Positions 55,250 through 64,000 of a stretch of 64,000 bases of DNA are shown in pieces. The stretch comes from Agapetus fuscipes. Lineage: Eukaryota > Arthropoda > Insecta > Trichoptera > Glossosomatidae. Positions within the stretch are counted from its first letter, which is position 1. Each line of letters starts with the position of its first letter. The notes beneath the pieces were generated by a model, which was not told the DNA's origin, did not search any database, and saw only the letters and a program-made list of their open reading frames with translations. Made by a program: the position numbers and the translations under genes. The stretch covers positions 14,097,215 to 14,161,214 of the forward strand of contig OX637346.1 in assembly GCA_951799405.1 (NCBI GenBank). Direction: 5' to 3'.

Positions 55250-56120
55250 CATTAGATTGTTATAGAGGTATAATATAAATGGAGTAGAAACTAGCTTACC
55301 GCATTGAAGCATACTTGAGACAAACCTGTCAGCTGGACCTGCCGAACATGACAGAATATTTAATAATCATGTGGTATCCTCTGTTTTCTTGCTTTCTCCA
55401 TCTTGTTTTTCAACATTCAATAATTAAGTACATATGCATTTATAATTATGCATGTTTTATTTAAAAATTGTCAAATTCACCGACCAAAACAATAAAAACA
55501 CATGTGCACAATTTCTACACAGAGAAGACACTTAAGGTGGTACGACACATCGATGGTAACAAAAAATATTCATAGATGGTACGCATCAAAAATGTATGGG
55601 GCACTCCGTCGGGCAAATATGAAAAACTACTGTAGTTTTACTTCCTTTGAAACTTTTAATGCATTGAAAATAATATGTTGATTGCGCTATTCTAATATGA
55701 AATCAATCTGAAATCGCTAAGGTATTCATTTCGGTCATTAAATTATGCGTAAATTTCATTTTTTTCGCCATTGTTTGCGCCAACGCGACCGATGCGATGA
55801 GCTACGAGTACTTCTCTTGGATACAAACCTTTTTTATTATTTGTTACGCTTTATGTATCTTTATTTTCTTCAGTTTGGCCGTGAGAAGCTCTGGCCGAAC
55901 AGCTTGCGTAACGGACTGCCACGCAAGGGTGAGAGGTTCGAATCCGTTTGACGATGTATATTTTTAATTTTTTACATTGTGTTTTCTTTTTTTACATATA
56001 CTTTTTTTTATTAAAATACAACATATTTGAAAACAAAAGTATTAAAGTTAGTCCAAACGATTAACAATACTTTCATTTCACTTTCATTTCACACTTCGTC
56101 CACACGACAAGTCGGTCAAC
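55250..56120 (+). repeat. Interspersed repeat R5, long copy
   Basis: Includes tataatataaatggagtag, tttcttgctttctccat, then ggtggtacgac and a tRNA-like stretch with B box GGTTCGAATCC at 55932. From 55533 on it is the reverse complement of 60080-60700. Confidence 0.6.
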
Positions 56121-56860
56121 ATTTCAGTCACATGTATATATGTACCGAAGAAATCATCCCAATATTATAATTGTATATTATGCAATGATATTATGATTCA
56201 TTCACTCTGTCTGCCACCATGGGTTGACGCGTAAGCCTAATTTGCATAAACGAGGTGGCACGACTTTATCCGAACGAATCCGAAGCGTAGGGATTACTAG
56301 ATCAAGAAGTAGCTATACAGCCATTGTATACAGCTGATGAGGAAGGGTGTCTTGATAATAATATTATTATCATGTGCTGCAGTGTTTTTTCTTATTCACT
56401 TGTGAACGGTCACTGGTCAGTAGGACGCAAAAAGTGCAGAGGCTATACACCATTGAGGTATATATAATATATACCTCAATGCTATACACAGTAATATGAA
56501 TGAAAATCATTGAGGATGGAAATAGGAATCTAGCCGTTGCACAAATTTGTCATTTATTGTGAGATGCCATGTAAAAAAAACAATCCATCACAAATATCTC
56601 GGTTCATCATTCGTCGATAAAAAAGTAATTTGTTCTAAGCCCCTCATACAACTTTGCTTAAAAAATCTGAATAAGGCTATTTAAATGATTTAATCATGTT
56701 TTTAATGTATTGACTTGATTTTTACTAATTTCTCTTTTACGTACGCTGGTCACATATTACACACACCGCGTGACCATGTTGGAATAAAATTAATTTATTA
56801 TTGATATAAGAATGACTATACATATATATACATAATATTTTATATATTGTTAATACAATA
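56121..56860. other. Intergenic, no gene seen
   Basis: A small palindrome caatgagg/cctcaatg-type hairpin (attgaggtatatataatata) lies at 56450-56482. Confidence 0.4.
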
Positions 56861-56861
56861 A

Positions 56862-57190
56862 GTCCGGTCAGTAGCTCAGAGGTAGAAAGCTTGCGTTCGA
56901 TGCCGAAAGCTCGGATTCGATCCCCACCACCAAGGGTGTCAAAATTATTTCTCTTTTCGGTGTGTATTGCAAACCCACCTACCATAAAAAAAAACCAGCA
57001 AGGTTTACTCAGCCTTCACAAGAAATAAGAAACCTGCTCCCCTAGTAGGGAAATCCCCACTTCAACGAAGTGGTTGGCGTAAGGCCGGCTCCCTTACCTG
57101 TGAAAATACATAGGTTTTACCCACCATAAGCAACCCTTTCGGGAAAAAAGCTGCAGGAAGTTGCACTATACGTGCAGCTTAGTTGTACAA
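56862..57190 (+). mobile_element. SINE-A, full head
   Basis: gtccggtcagtagctcagag, gcggattcgatcccc-like B box at 56912-56922, body and tail to gtgcagcttagttg. Confidence 0.7.
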
Positions 57191-57339
57191 GCTAGTCCAT
57201 GGTTCTAGTTTTACACACATTTAGGGACTTCATCGAAGAAAGAAAGTCGAGTGCAGTTCACTGATTTTTTTTTTATATTTTCAATACAAGAATAAAATAT
57301 AGTTGTCAATTTTTAAGGCTTATGAAATTTTTTACAATT

Positions 57340-57510
57340 TGTCTACCGATTTGTCTTTGGCCGAAATGTCGTTGGCCGAAAAGTCGTGTGGACGAAGTGT
57401 CGTGTGACCGATTTATCTATGGCCGAGTTGTCTTTGGACGGGTTGTCGCTGACCGATTTGTCTTTGACCGAAATGTCGTTGGCCAAAAAGTCGTGGGGAC
57501 GAAGTGTGAA
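57340..57510 (+). repeat. Degenerate short tandem array
   Basis: Variants of (a)ccgatttgtctttgg, ccgaaatgtcgttgg, ccgaaaagtcgtgtgg and acgaagtgtcgtg follow one another about ten times (period about 14-15). An inverted single copy is at 56085-56120. Confidence 0.6.
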
Positions 57511-57519
57511 ATTTTTATA

Positions 57520-57777
57520 TCTAATCTAATGTAATCTAACTTGCAAATATATGTTACATTAGAGATTCACATTACATCATGCATTACATGCATTCTCACA
57601 ACCAGACACGAACAAGTTTGCGCTTGCACATGCCTCATGTGAACCTACAACATAAAAACCAAATCTCAAATGGACATACACCCTGCAACTCTTGCCGTCC
57701 TTCCCTGAGACAGGGGTGACATTGGCAAAGGAACCATTTTTACAGCATGGGTGGTCAGCCGCATACCAATTTTGTTA
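57520..57777 (-). repeat. (AGATT)n unit cut by the Helitron-like element
   Basis: Reverse; stops at gccgcataccaa, just before 57783. Confidence 0.7.
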
Positions 57778-57782
57778 CCACA

Positions 57783-59607
57783 TCTATTATATAAAAATCT
57801 AGGGGGTATTTGCGTCTGTTTTTTTCGAATTTGCAAAAATGTTTTTCTAAAAAGTGTTTCTCTTGACAAACTGAACTAACGCTCATATTCAGAATTTTTG
57901 GTGTTTGTTTGTTTGTTTGTTTGTTTGTTTGTTTGTTTGTTTGTTTGTTTGTTTGTTTGTGTGTTTGTATATTTGTACCATTATAGGCGCCCAGACCGTT
58001 GGCAGCACGATGCTGAAATTTTGCATACCCCCATAAAATGTTAGTGGCTAAACAACTGTCAGGGTTTGAATGACGTCACGTGCATATTTCGCATACCTGC
58101 CATACAGACTGAAAATTGAAATCTTGCCGCTGGCGGCTATTTTGAATTTACAGACTTCATATTCGAAACAGTCATGTCTCTTAGTAATTTAAACAACTGT
58201 TGGAAGAAACTTTTTCTCAAAAAGTAAATCCTTCAAACAAAATTTGTAAATACCTACATAGAAAAAAATAAAAAATTCTAACTTTCAAGTGGCACAATGG
58301 GCGCATGCATAAAGTTGGAACATTGAAATTAGGCATGCTATCTAAACATAAACAGACTTAAATATTTTTAAAAGAACAACGAAATACATGAAGGATTAAG
58401 AGTAGCTGCCATACATTTTTTTTGGTTTCTTCAATATTTAACATTCTCCTGGCGTTCATTTTACAAGTCTAAAGGTTTTTCCTCAATAAACAATTTGGTT
58501 TTGCTTATGTCAACATTTTTTGAAAGAAAACTTTTTTCAATGACAATTTTTTCCAAACAAAATTTTGAAAAACCTGATTTTCACAAAAAAGTCAAATTTA
58601 TAAGTAAAAAAATCAACTGATTTGATGCTACACAAACAATTATAATTTAGCGAAATGTAATGATATGTAATAGGACAATCCCGCCAAATATATATTTTGC
58701 ATACCTGCGATACCAACTAAAAAAATACATTGCTCTGCAGGCGGCCATTTTGAATGTCTAGGCCTCAAACTCGAATTTTAAATGCATTTTAGTAAACCCC
58801 ATAAATGTTGGAAGAAACTTTTTTTTTACGGCAAATTTCTTTGAACAAATATTTAAAAAGTAAAATTTCATACAAAGTGTCTTATATATAAAAATAAAAA
58901 AAGTTAACAAGTTTATTTTTTTTCAATTTTCAAAAGTCATTTTTTTCTTAGAGTTCTGTCGATGGGTCGAACGTTTTCCCATACTTAGATTTTTTGTAGA
59001 TTGTGAGTTTAGGCATTTTGAGGTATCTTCAGGTACCAAGCAGTATCAGACACTAAAATATCGTGAAAAGTATCACAAGCAGTTTTAAGATGTCAAAAGA
59101 TAATTCAGAGCAGGACGAGCAGTTTGAAGGCATTTCATGACAATAAGAGCAGCTGGAACAATCTAAAAACAAAAGCACCAGTACCAACAAAACAATGCCG
59201 TATAGAAAACGCAGTCATGTTTCATGCCACTATAAGACAATTGCTAGCAACACAGGTACGCTTAAGATACTATTACCAGCAAAACGAAAAAAGGGCAGAA
59301 AAAGACAAGTTATACACTTAAATGATAATGAACGGGTCGAGCATCATTATAAACCATCACCAGAAAATTAAAGAGCAGAAATAAAAAACAGGATAAAGAC
59401 TTCAGCACCTGCACAACAATAGAAAATAGCACGATCAGGCCTGGGATTCTACCGTAAAACTGTCCACTTTTTGTTGTTGTTGTTGGTCAGTTCTCATGGA
59501 TCTTTTAAAAATCAGAGCAGGGGTAAAGTGTGCTGGCGAAGCCGGACTTCAAACTGCCCGTAGGGCCTAGCAGCCAACCGTGCGAGAGCGCGGTTTGGTC
59601 TGCTAGT
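57783..59607 (+). mobile_element. Helitron-like non-autonomous element
   Basis: Starts TCTATTATATAAAAATC, ends with a hairpin (CCAACCGTGC gaga GCGCGGTTTGG, 59574-59598) and CTAGT at 59603-59607, the CTRRT end with subterminal hairpin expected of Helitrons. Contains a (GTTT)n run near its 5' end. No Rep/helicase frame. No target duplication, as expected; the base after it is A rather than the usual T. It interrupts an (AGATT)n-unit copy. Confidence 0.6.
57900..57968 (+). repeat. (GTTT)n microsatellite
   Basis: About 16 tandem GTTT units with one change near the end; inside the Helitron-like element. Confidence 0.95.
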
Positions 59608-59634
59608 ATAATATATATTTTTTAATTTAAAAAA

Positions 59635-60078
59635 TAGATTTGTGAAGAGGAATGCCACTAACACATTCACTAACCTATTTTATCTGGCCAGAAACAGGTA
59701 TTAATAAAAAAAATTAAAATTACACATAAAAAACAAATTGTATTAGGTTACGGGGCGAGTAAAATTCAATAATGTATTGAATTTTACTCGCCCCGTAACC
59801 TAATACAATTTGTTTTTTATTTTTTATTTTTATTTTTTAAAACTGAAAGGTTACAAAGTGAATTCCTCATCAATTAATAATAGGTCATTGATAGGTATTA
59901 ATATTATCAATTAATAATTCATTACTGTTTATATTAATTAATAATTACCCAATAACATCTGTTGAACCAGGGTCAAAGTTAAAGTCATGTGACCCAAGCG
60001 GGGATCGAACCAACGTTATTCTATTCCAAATACGCTAGAAAGATCAGCCTCTGGCCCACTCGGCCATAACACCGACTA
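59635..60078 (-). mobile_element. SINE-C copy interrupted by a perfect palindrome
   Basis: Same head, B box and body as the copy at 47019. Its distal part is interrupted at 59726-59820 by a 46-bp perfect inverted repeat. Confidence 0.65.
59726..59820. repeat. Perfect 46-bp inverted repeat, 3-base loop
   Basis: 59726-59771 and 59775-59820 are exact reverse complements around ATG. Core ggttacggggcgag / ctcgccccgtaacc. Confidence 0.95.
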
Positions 60079-60079
60079 A

Positions 60080-60875
60080 ATGAAATGAAAGTGAAATGAT
60101 CGTATTTTTAATCGCTTGGACTAACTTTAATAGTTAAGTTTTCAAATATGTTGTATTTTTATAAAAAAATTATAATATGTAAAAAAAGAAAACAACAAAT
60201 GTAAAAAATTAAAAATATAGGTATCAACCGGATTCGAACCCATCATCTTCGCATCTACAGTCGGTCACGCACGCTATTACGCCAGAGCTCCTACATTCCG
60301 ACGGGAGAAAAATACTGTTTATAAAGCGTAACAAATAACTATTAAAATAATATTATGGGTGGTTTGTAAAAGGCGAAAGATTTATTCGTATTGAAGGGAA
60401 ACCAGAGTATGGGTGGTTTGTGTCCAAGATAAAATACATTATATTGTCGGTCGGCGCAAGCAATTCATATTGAAATTTACACATAATTTAATGACCGAAA
60501 TGAATACCTTAGCGATTTCAGATTGATTTCATATTAGAATAGCGCAATCAACATATTATTTTCAATGCATTAAAAATTTCGAAGGAAATAAAACTACAGT
60601 AGTTTTTCATATTTGCCCGACGGAGTGCCCCATACATTTTTGATGCGTACCATCTATGAATATTTTTTTTTTTGGGTAGTACGAGTCGCCACCTTAAGTA
60701 ATGCTGACAATGCAGAAGAAAATTCTTAAATAATACATATTTGCTTTTTAAGAATGCAGTCACACTCAGAGCATATTTATTCTCTTTCTAACTTAGGAAG
60801 ATTTGTGTCGAGGTAGGTTGAAACGGAAATAGCATCTACTTGCGTCAAAATAGTTTCAGCTTCACTATATTATAT
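60080..60875 (-). repeat. Interspersed repeat R5, inverted mate
   Basis: Minus strand repeats cttaaggtgg, gatggtacgcatcaaaaatg, ggcactccgtcgggcaaata and the tRNA-like stretch (B box GGATTCGAACCC read in reverse at 60228). Truncated on the left by SINE-C. Confidence 0.6.
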
Positions 60876-60883
60876 CTCAATGG

Positions 60884-61090
60884 CAGGCGCGTGCATAGGG
60901 TATAAGCAAATCCATTTCAGAATATATATTTTCTCTCATTCCTTTGAAATAACTCATTAGAAATTGACTGAAGTTCTAGCGATGACTCCAATCGAACTTA
61001 AATTTTAAATCTGAATGTCAAGCTTACATATTTTTTCCATATATTGTCTATCCATTAGGTGCATGTGCCTGTATGGGATGCACGCCCGTG
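60884..61090. mobile_element. hAT MITE
   Basis: CAGGCGCGTGCAT...ATGCACGCCCGTG, 207 bp, with an 8-bp duplication CTCAATGG at 60876-60883 and 61091-61098. No coding. Confidence 0.75.
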
Positions 61091-61098
61091 CTCAATGG

Positions 61099-61722
61099 TA
61101 AGTTGTTTTGTATTTGAATAGCCAACAGAACGTTCAAACTCTAGTCTTATTATTTTGGTGGATAAATGAATATAATAAGAGTTAATTGTAATTGTGTATT
61201 ATGTATTAAGGTCCTGTCTGGAATGTTCCTCATTATTTGTGAGAGAAGACGCTCCTTTTTCCCCCAGAATGATGATAATCCTTTCCATTCAGTTCATTTA
61301 TTTCCAACTTTGGGTTAGGTATTTGATGTTATTTGGTACTGGTCATATTTTTGGGTTGGCCACCCTCATCTCACCAGGCAGGGAATGTTTCCCCTTCAAT
61401 TGTACGTAATTTTTCACCCCAAATGGTGCGGTCGTAATATAATCGACTATTACCAACACCATCCGTGGAATAAAATTCCGTTCAGTATTAAAAAACCGTG
61501 TATCAATACACACAGAAGTGTCACGAATAAATAATTTAACTAAAAAACATTTTTAAGTGTCAAAACAATACGATTTTTTAAATCCCAAGGAAAAGGCTAG
61601 GGACGCCATCTTGGTTCTTTCGTATTGTGTTTCCAACTTTTTATTTTTGCGAACACTAGAGCTGCTCTCCGAGATTTGTGTTTCCGCTTTTGTTTCTGTG
61701 TTTTTCCGTGCCTTTTTGCAAT
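61099..61722. other. Left flank of the DIRS-like element
   Basis: No coding signal. The left terminus of the DIRS-like element should fall here (perhaps near 61420-61550), but without the right end I cannot delimit an inverted terminal repeat. Confidence 0.3.
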
Positions 61723-62919
61723 ATGTCCGGGGAGCAAGAAAGTTCGGGAAAAAACCAAAAATCGAAAAAAGGCGCACGCCGCGCACCTTCCTCCTCCAGT
61801 TCCTCTGACAGGGAGAGAAGCCGTAGGAGGCGCAGCAAGCCCTCCAAGACAGAGGAGGCCATCAAGAGGCTATCAGAGCAGCTGACTGCGCTTCAGCACT
61901 TCGTTTTCAGACAAGCTGAAGGCAGCATGTCTGAAAGCGGCAGGGAAACACCTGCATCGCCACAAGACACCCTCTTGCCTCCACGTGCTGAAGATGTGCT
62001 CGTGCCCCCACCTACCGAAGTTTCTCCACCTGCCGAAGCGCCTCTAGCGGAATTCCTCATGCCTGAGCCGATGGTGGCCCTCAAGGAGTCTGCTTTCCCT
62101 GCGCCATCATCCCACGCGCTGAAGACCTTGGAGCGTCTTCAAGGCTTTAACACACATACATGGGCAAACGTGAGGTACACGAAAACCTTGAAGGAGTATG
62201 TAGCAGAGCCAGGCTTTAAAGACCTGGAGGTGAACCCCGAGTTCCAGGTGCTCGGCAATTCGTCTCCCCAACTCGCTGGCATGGAGCGGACCCTGGCGGC
62301 CATAACGCACGCCGCCCTGCAGCAGCGGAACGCCATGCAAGAGGGCCTGCAAAACCTTTTAAGCTGGGCAACCAGCGAGGGCACCAAACTGTCACCCAAA
62401 GCCCTAGAGGTGAAAATAAAGGAAATATTCTGCCAACCAGCAGTCACCAAGGCAAGTGATGATCTGCTGCAGATTTCGTGCGGGAAGAGGGCGGAGGTCA
62501 TCGAATTTCGCCGCGAGCGAATCCTGGATCACTGCAGAAACCAGTTCGACAGGCAAGCTCTCCTCAAGATCCCTCCATCAAGCCGCCATCTCTTCGACGA
62601 AGAAGCCCTTAATTCCCAGCTACAAAAATTGGGAGGCTTCGCAAAGGTGCTCCGTCCCACCACAACACCGCAGCCTATTTACCCCCTCAAGGTGCACGCT
62701 GGACCTTCCACGTCACATGAAAATGGGGATCAGAAACGCCTTCCGCCGAAACGAACCCCAAGCAAACCCTTTCATGAGGGGCAGTATTATCGGCCAGTCC
62801 ATGGTACTCGCGCCCCTCAGACTGGCAGGCATCCCACCTCCGGTCCTAAAAAGGGAGGAAGAGCGCCAAAACCAAGGCGCGGACAAACTTCCCGCCGTCG
62901 GTTCCAAGGGGACAGATGA
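61723..62919 (+). CDS. DIRS-type retrotransposon ORF1 (Gag-like)
   Basis: 398 codons from the ATG at 61723 (MSGEQESSGK); the frame is open from 61678 but the earlier ATG adds a hydrophobic stub unlike a Gag. Basic, Ser/Arg-rich N-terminus (SSSSSSDRERSRRRRSKP), short coiled-coil-like stretch (AIKRLSEQLTAL), Pro-rich linker, then a conserved-looking core with CGKRAEVIEFRRERIL, IPPSSRHLFDEEALN and GGFAKVLRP, and a basic tail rich in Arg/Pro (KPRRGQTSRRRF). I recognise this core as typical of DIRS-like ORF1 proteins, which presumably package the element RNA. GC-rich and intact, so probably a young copy. Overlaps the reverse transcriptase frame. Confidence 0.7.
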   Translation: MSGEQESSGKNQKSKKGARRAPSSSSSSDRERSRRRRSKPSKTEEAIKRLSEQLTALQHFVFRQAEGSMSESGRETPASPQDTLLPPRAEDVLVPPPTEVSPPAEAPLAEFLMPEPMVALKESAFPAPSSHALKTLERLQGFNTHTWANVRYTKTLKEYVAEPGFKDLEVNPEFQVLGNSSPQLAGMERTLAAITHAALQQRNAMQEGLQNLLSWATSEGTKLSPKALEVKIKEIFCQPAVTKASDDLLQISCGKRAEVIEFRRERILDHCRNQFDRQALLKIPPSSRHLFDEEALNSQLQKLGGFAKVLRPTTTPQPIYPLKVHAGPSTSHENGDQKRLPPKRTPSKPFHEGQYYRPVHGTRAPQTGRHPTSGPKKGGRAPKPRRGQTSRRRFQGDR

Positions 62920-64000
62920 CTGGCGGCCTTCTCCATTTCGGGCGGGAATGCTAGGGAGTTTTTACAAAGAATGGCAAAATGTAAATGCTCCCACTGCCAT
63001 TCGAAAAATAATCAAGGGTTATCGAATACCCTTCATCACGAAGCCTCCCTTGTCTCTCCCATCAAGCGACAAAATGAGAAAATTTGCTACAAGAAGGACA
63101 CAAGGAATGGAAAAAGCCATCAGGGAAATGCTGCAAGAAGGAATTCTGGAGCCGGCGCCACACAACACGGGATATCTGTCTCAAATGTTCCTACGGACCA
63201 AACGGGACGGAACACAAAGGCCAATATTCAACTTGAAAGTCCTAAACGACTTCGTAAATACAAAGAAATTCGCCTTGATATCCCACTACAAAGTCCCAGA
63301 ATTCCTCCAACCAAACGATTTCCTGACAAAAATCGACATCTCCCAGGCATACTTCCACATTCCAGTAGCCAAATCTCATCGCCGCTTCCTAAGACTGGTT
63401 TACAACAATTGTCTCCTACAAATGACATGCTTGCCCCAAGGACTGAGCAGCTCGCCCCAGATTTTTGCCTCAATAACCAACTGGATTGCCGAAACACTTC
63501 GCAATCAAGGGATCCGAGTTATTGTGTATCTCGACGACTTTCTACTGGCTCACCAAGACCAAGAAACCCTCCGGATACAAACACGAGACACACTCACCTT
63601 TCTTCAAAAACTGGGATGGACAATAAACATACAAAAATATATCGAGGAGCCAACGCAGTCCATAGAGTATCTGGGAATAACATGGAATACCCAGCTGAAT
63701 CACATGACCCTGGGAGAAAACAAAAAGCAAGGCCTTGTCGCGTGCTTAAAAGCCCTTCGCCAGAGGAAGAAGTGGCATTTAAAGGAGGCACAAAGCATTC
63801 TAGGAAGGCTCAACTTTGCCACCTTCGTTATTCCACGAGGCCGTCTTCACTGTCGGATGATGCAGTTAGCAGCTCACAAAATGAGCGTGCAGACACCTCA
63901 CCGATACCATCCCATAAGACATGCAGTACTAGAAGATCTAGCTTGGTGGATTCAGAATATGAACACCGCCAATGTCATACACCCGCCAGGAGCATCACAC
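62717..64000 (+). CDS. DIRS-type reverse transcriptase ORF, runs off the window
   Basis: Open in the +2 frame from before the ATG at 62717 to the window edge, overlapping ORF1 by about 200 bases in another frame. RT motifs in order: GYLSQMFLRTKRDGTQRPIF and NLKVLNDFV; motif A FLTKIDISQAYFHIPV; motif B LPQGLSSSPQIF; catalytic motif C VYLDDFLL; then QSIEYLGITW. The layout (N...LN, YLDD, EYLGI) is that of DIRS/Ngaro rather than Gypsy or LINEs. RNase H and a tyrosine recombinase should follow beyond 64000. No stop or frameshift is seen. The start may be further upstream, or expression may be by overlap translation. Confidence 0.85.
   Translation, partial: MKMGIRNAFRRNEPQANPFMRGSIIGQSMVLAPLRLAGIPPPVLKREEERQNQGADKLPAVGSKGTDDWRPSPFRAGMLGSFYKEWQNVNAPTAIRKIIKGYRIPFITKPPLSLPSSDKMRKFATRRTQGMEKAIREMLQEGILEPAPHNTGYLSQMFLRTKRDGTQRPIFNLKVLNDFVNTKKFALISHYKVPEFLQPNDFLTKIDISQAYFHIPVAKSHRRFLRLVYNNCLLQMTCLPQGLSSSPQIFASITNWIAETLRNQGIRVIVYLDDFLLAHQDQETLRIQTRDTLTFLQKLGWTINIQKYIEEPTQSIEYLGITWNTQLNHMTLGENKKQGLVACLKALRQRKKWHLKEAQSILGRLNFATFVIPRGRLHCRMMQLAAHKMSVQTPHRYHPIRHAVLEDLAWWIQNMNTANVIHPPGASH

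Noticed and set aside
61553..61885. Several overlapping frames at the DIRS 5' end
   Set aside because: Out of phase with ORF1, caused by its Arg/Ser-rich composition.

Overview
The window reads as AT-rich, repeat-crowded nuclear DNA of an insect; Lepidoptera is possible but order is not provable from here. The signs are spliced genes with GT/AG introns, a CD36-family scavenger-receptor gene, a one-exon ELMO/Ced-12 gene, several tRNA-derived SINE families, RTE-type and other LINE remnants, Penelope-like elements (PLE), hAT, PIF/Harbinger, pogo and Helitron-like DNA transposons, and a DIRS-type tyrosine-recombinase retrotransposon.

Host genes. (1) 7057-7191 (-): the first coding exon of a second CD36-like gene; its other exons are not visible and would lie left of the window. 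(2) 30504-39004 (-): a complete CD36/croquemort-like receptor, 8 coding exons that join in frame to 487 residues with transmembrane segments at both ends. (3) 49652-51853 (+): a full ELMO (engulfment and cell motility) protein in one uninterrupted exon. Receptor and ELMO are divergent, about 10 kb apart. Both families act in phagocytosis of dying cells in insects, so the neighbourhood may be more than chance. A 5S rRNA-like sequence sits at 6607-6725.

Repeats. 1-30 kb is almost wholly repeats: an approximately 250-bp unit ending in (AGATT)n (over 25 copies, often nested), two tRNA-derived SINE families (called SINE-A and SINE-B here), a tRNA-Ser-like SINE-C, fold-back MITEs, LINE pieces, a tandem duplication and a 30-bp minisatellite. 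Two (AGATT)n copies are joined in the same way to the 3' end of a LINE reading frame, so the unit is probably that LINE's 3' end. The receptor introns (30.7-38.9 kb) carry their own SINEs, MITEs, a LINE relic and a perfect 152-bp inverted repeat. 43.1-47.8 kb holds a 5'-truncated PLE with a GIY-YIG endonuclease and a hAT relic carrying a SINE. 55-61 kb is a nest of repeats around a Helitron-like element, and 61.7-64 kb is the 5' half of a DIRS-like element that runs off the end.

Most notable signal. A hammerhead-ribozyme-like core (CTGANGA, short stem, GAAA) occurs at seven or more places, three or more times between inverted repeats, once in the PLE 3' region and once on both arms of a 309-bp perfect palindrome inserted in a receptor intron with a 12-bp target duplication. 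This suggests a group of PLE-linked, self-complementary non-autonomous elements.
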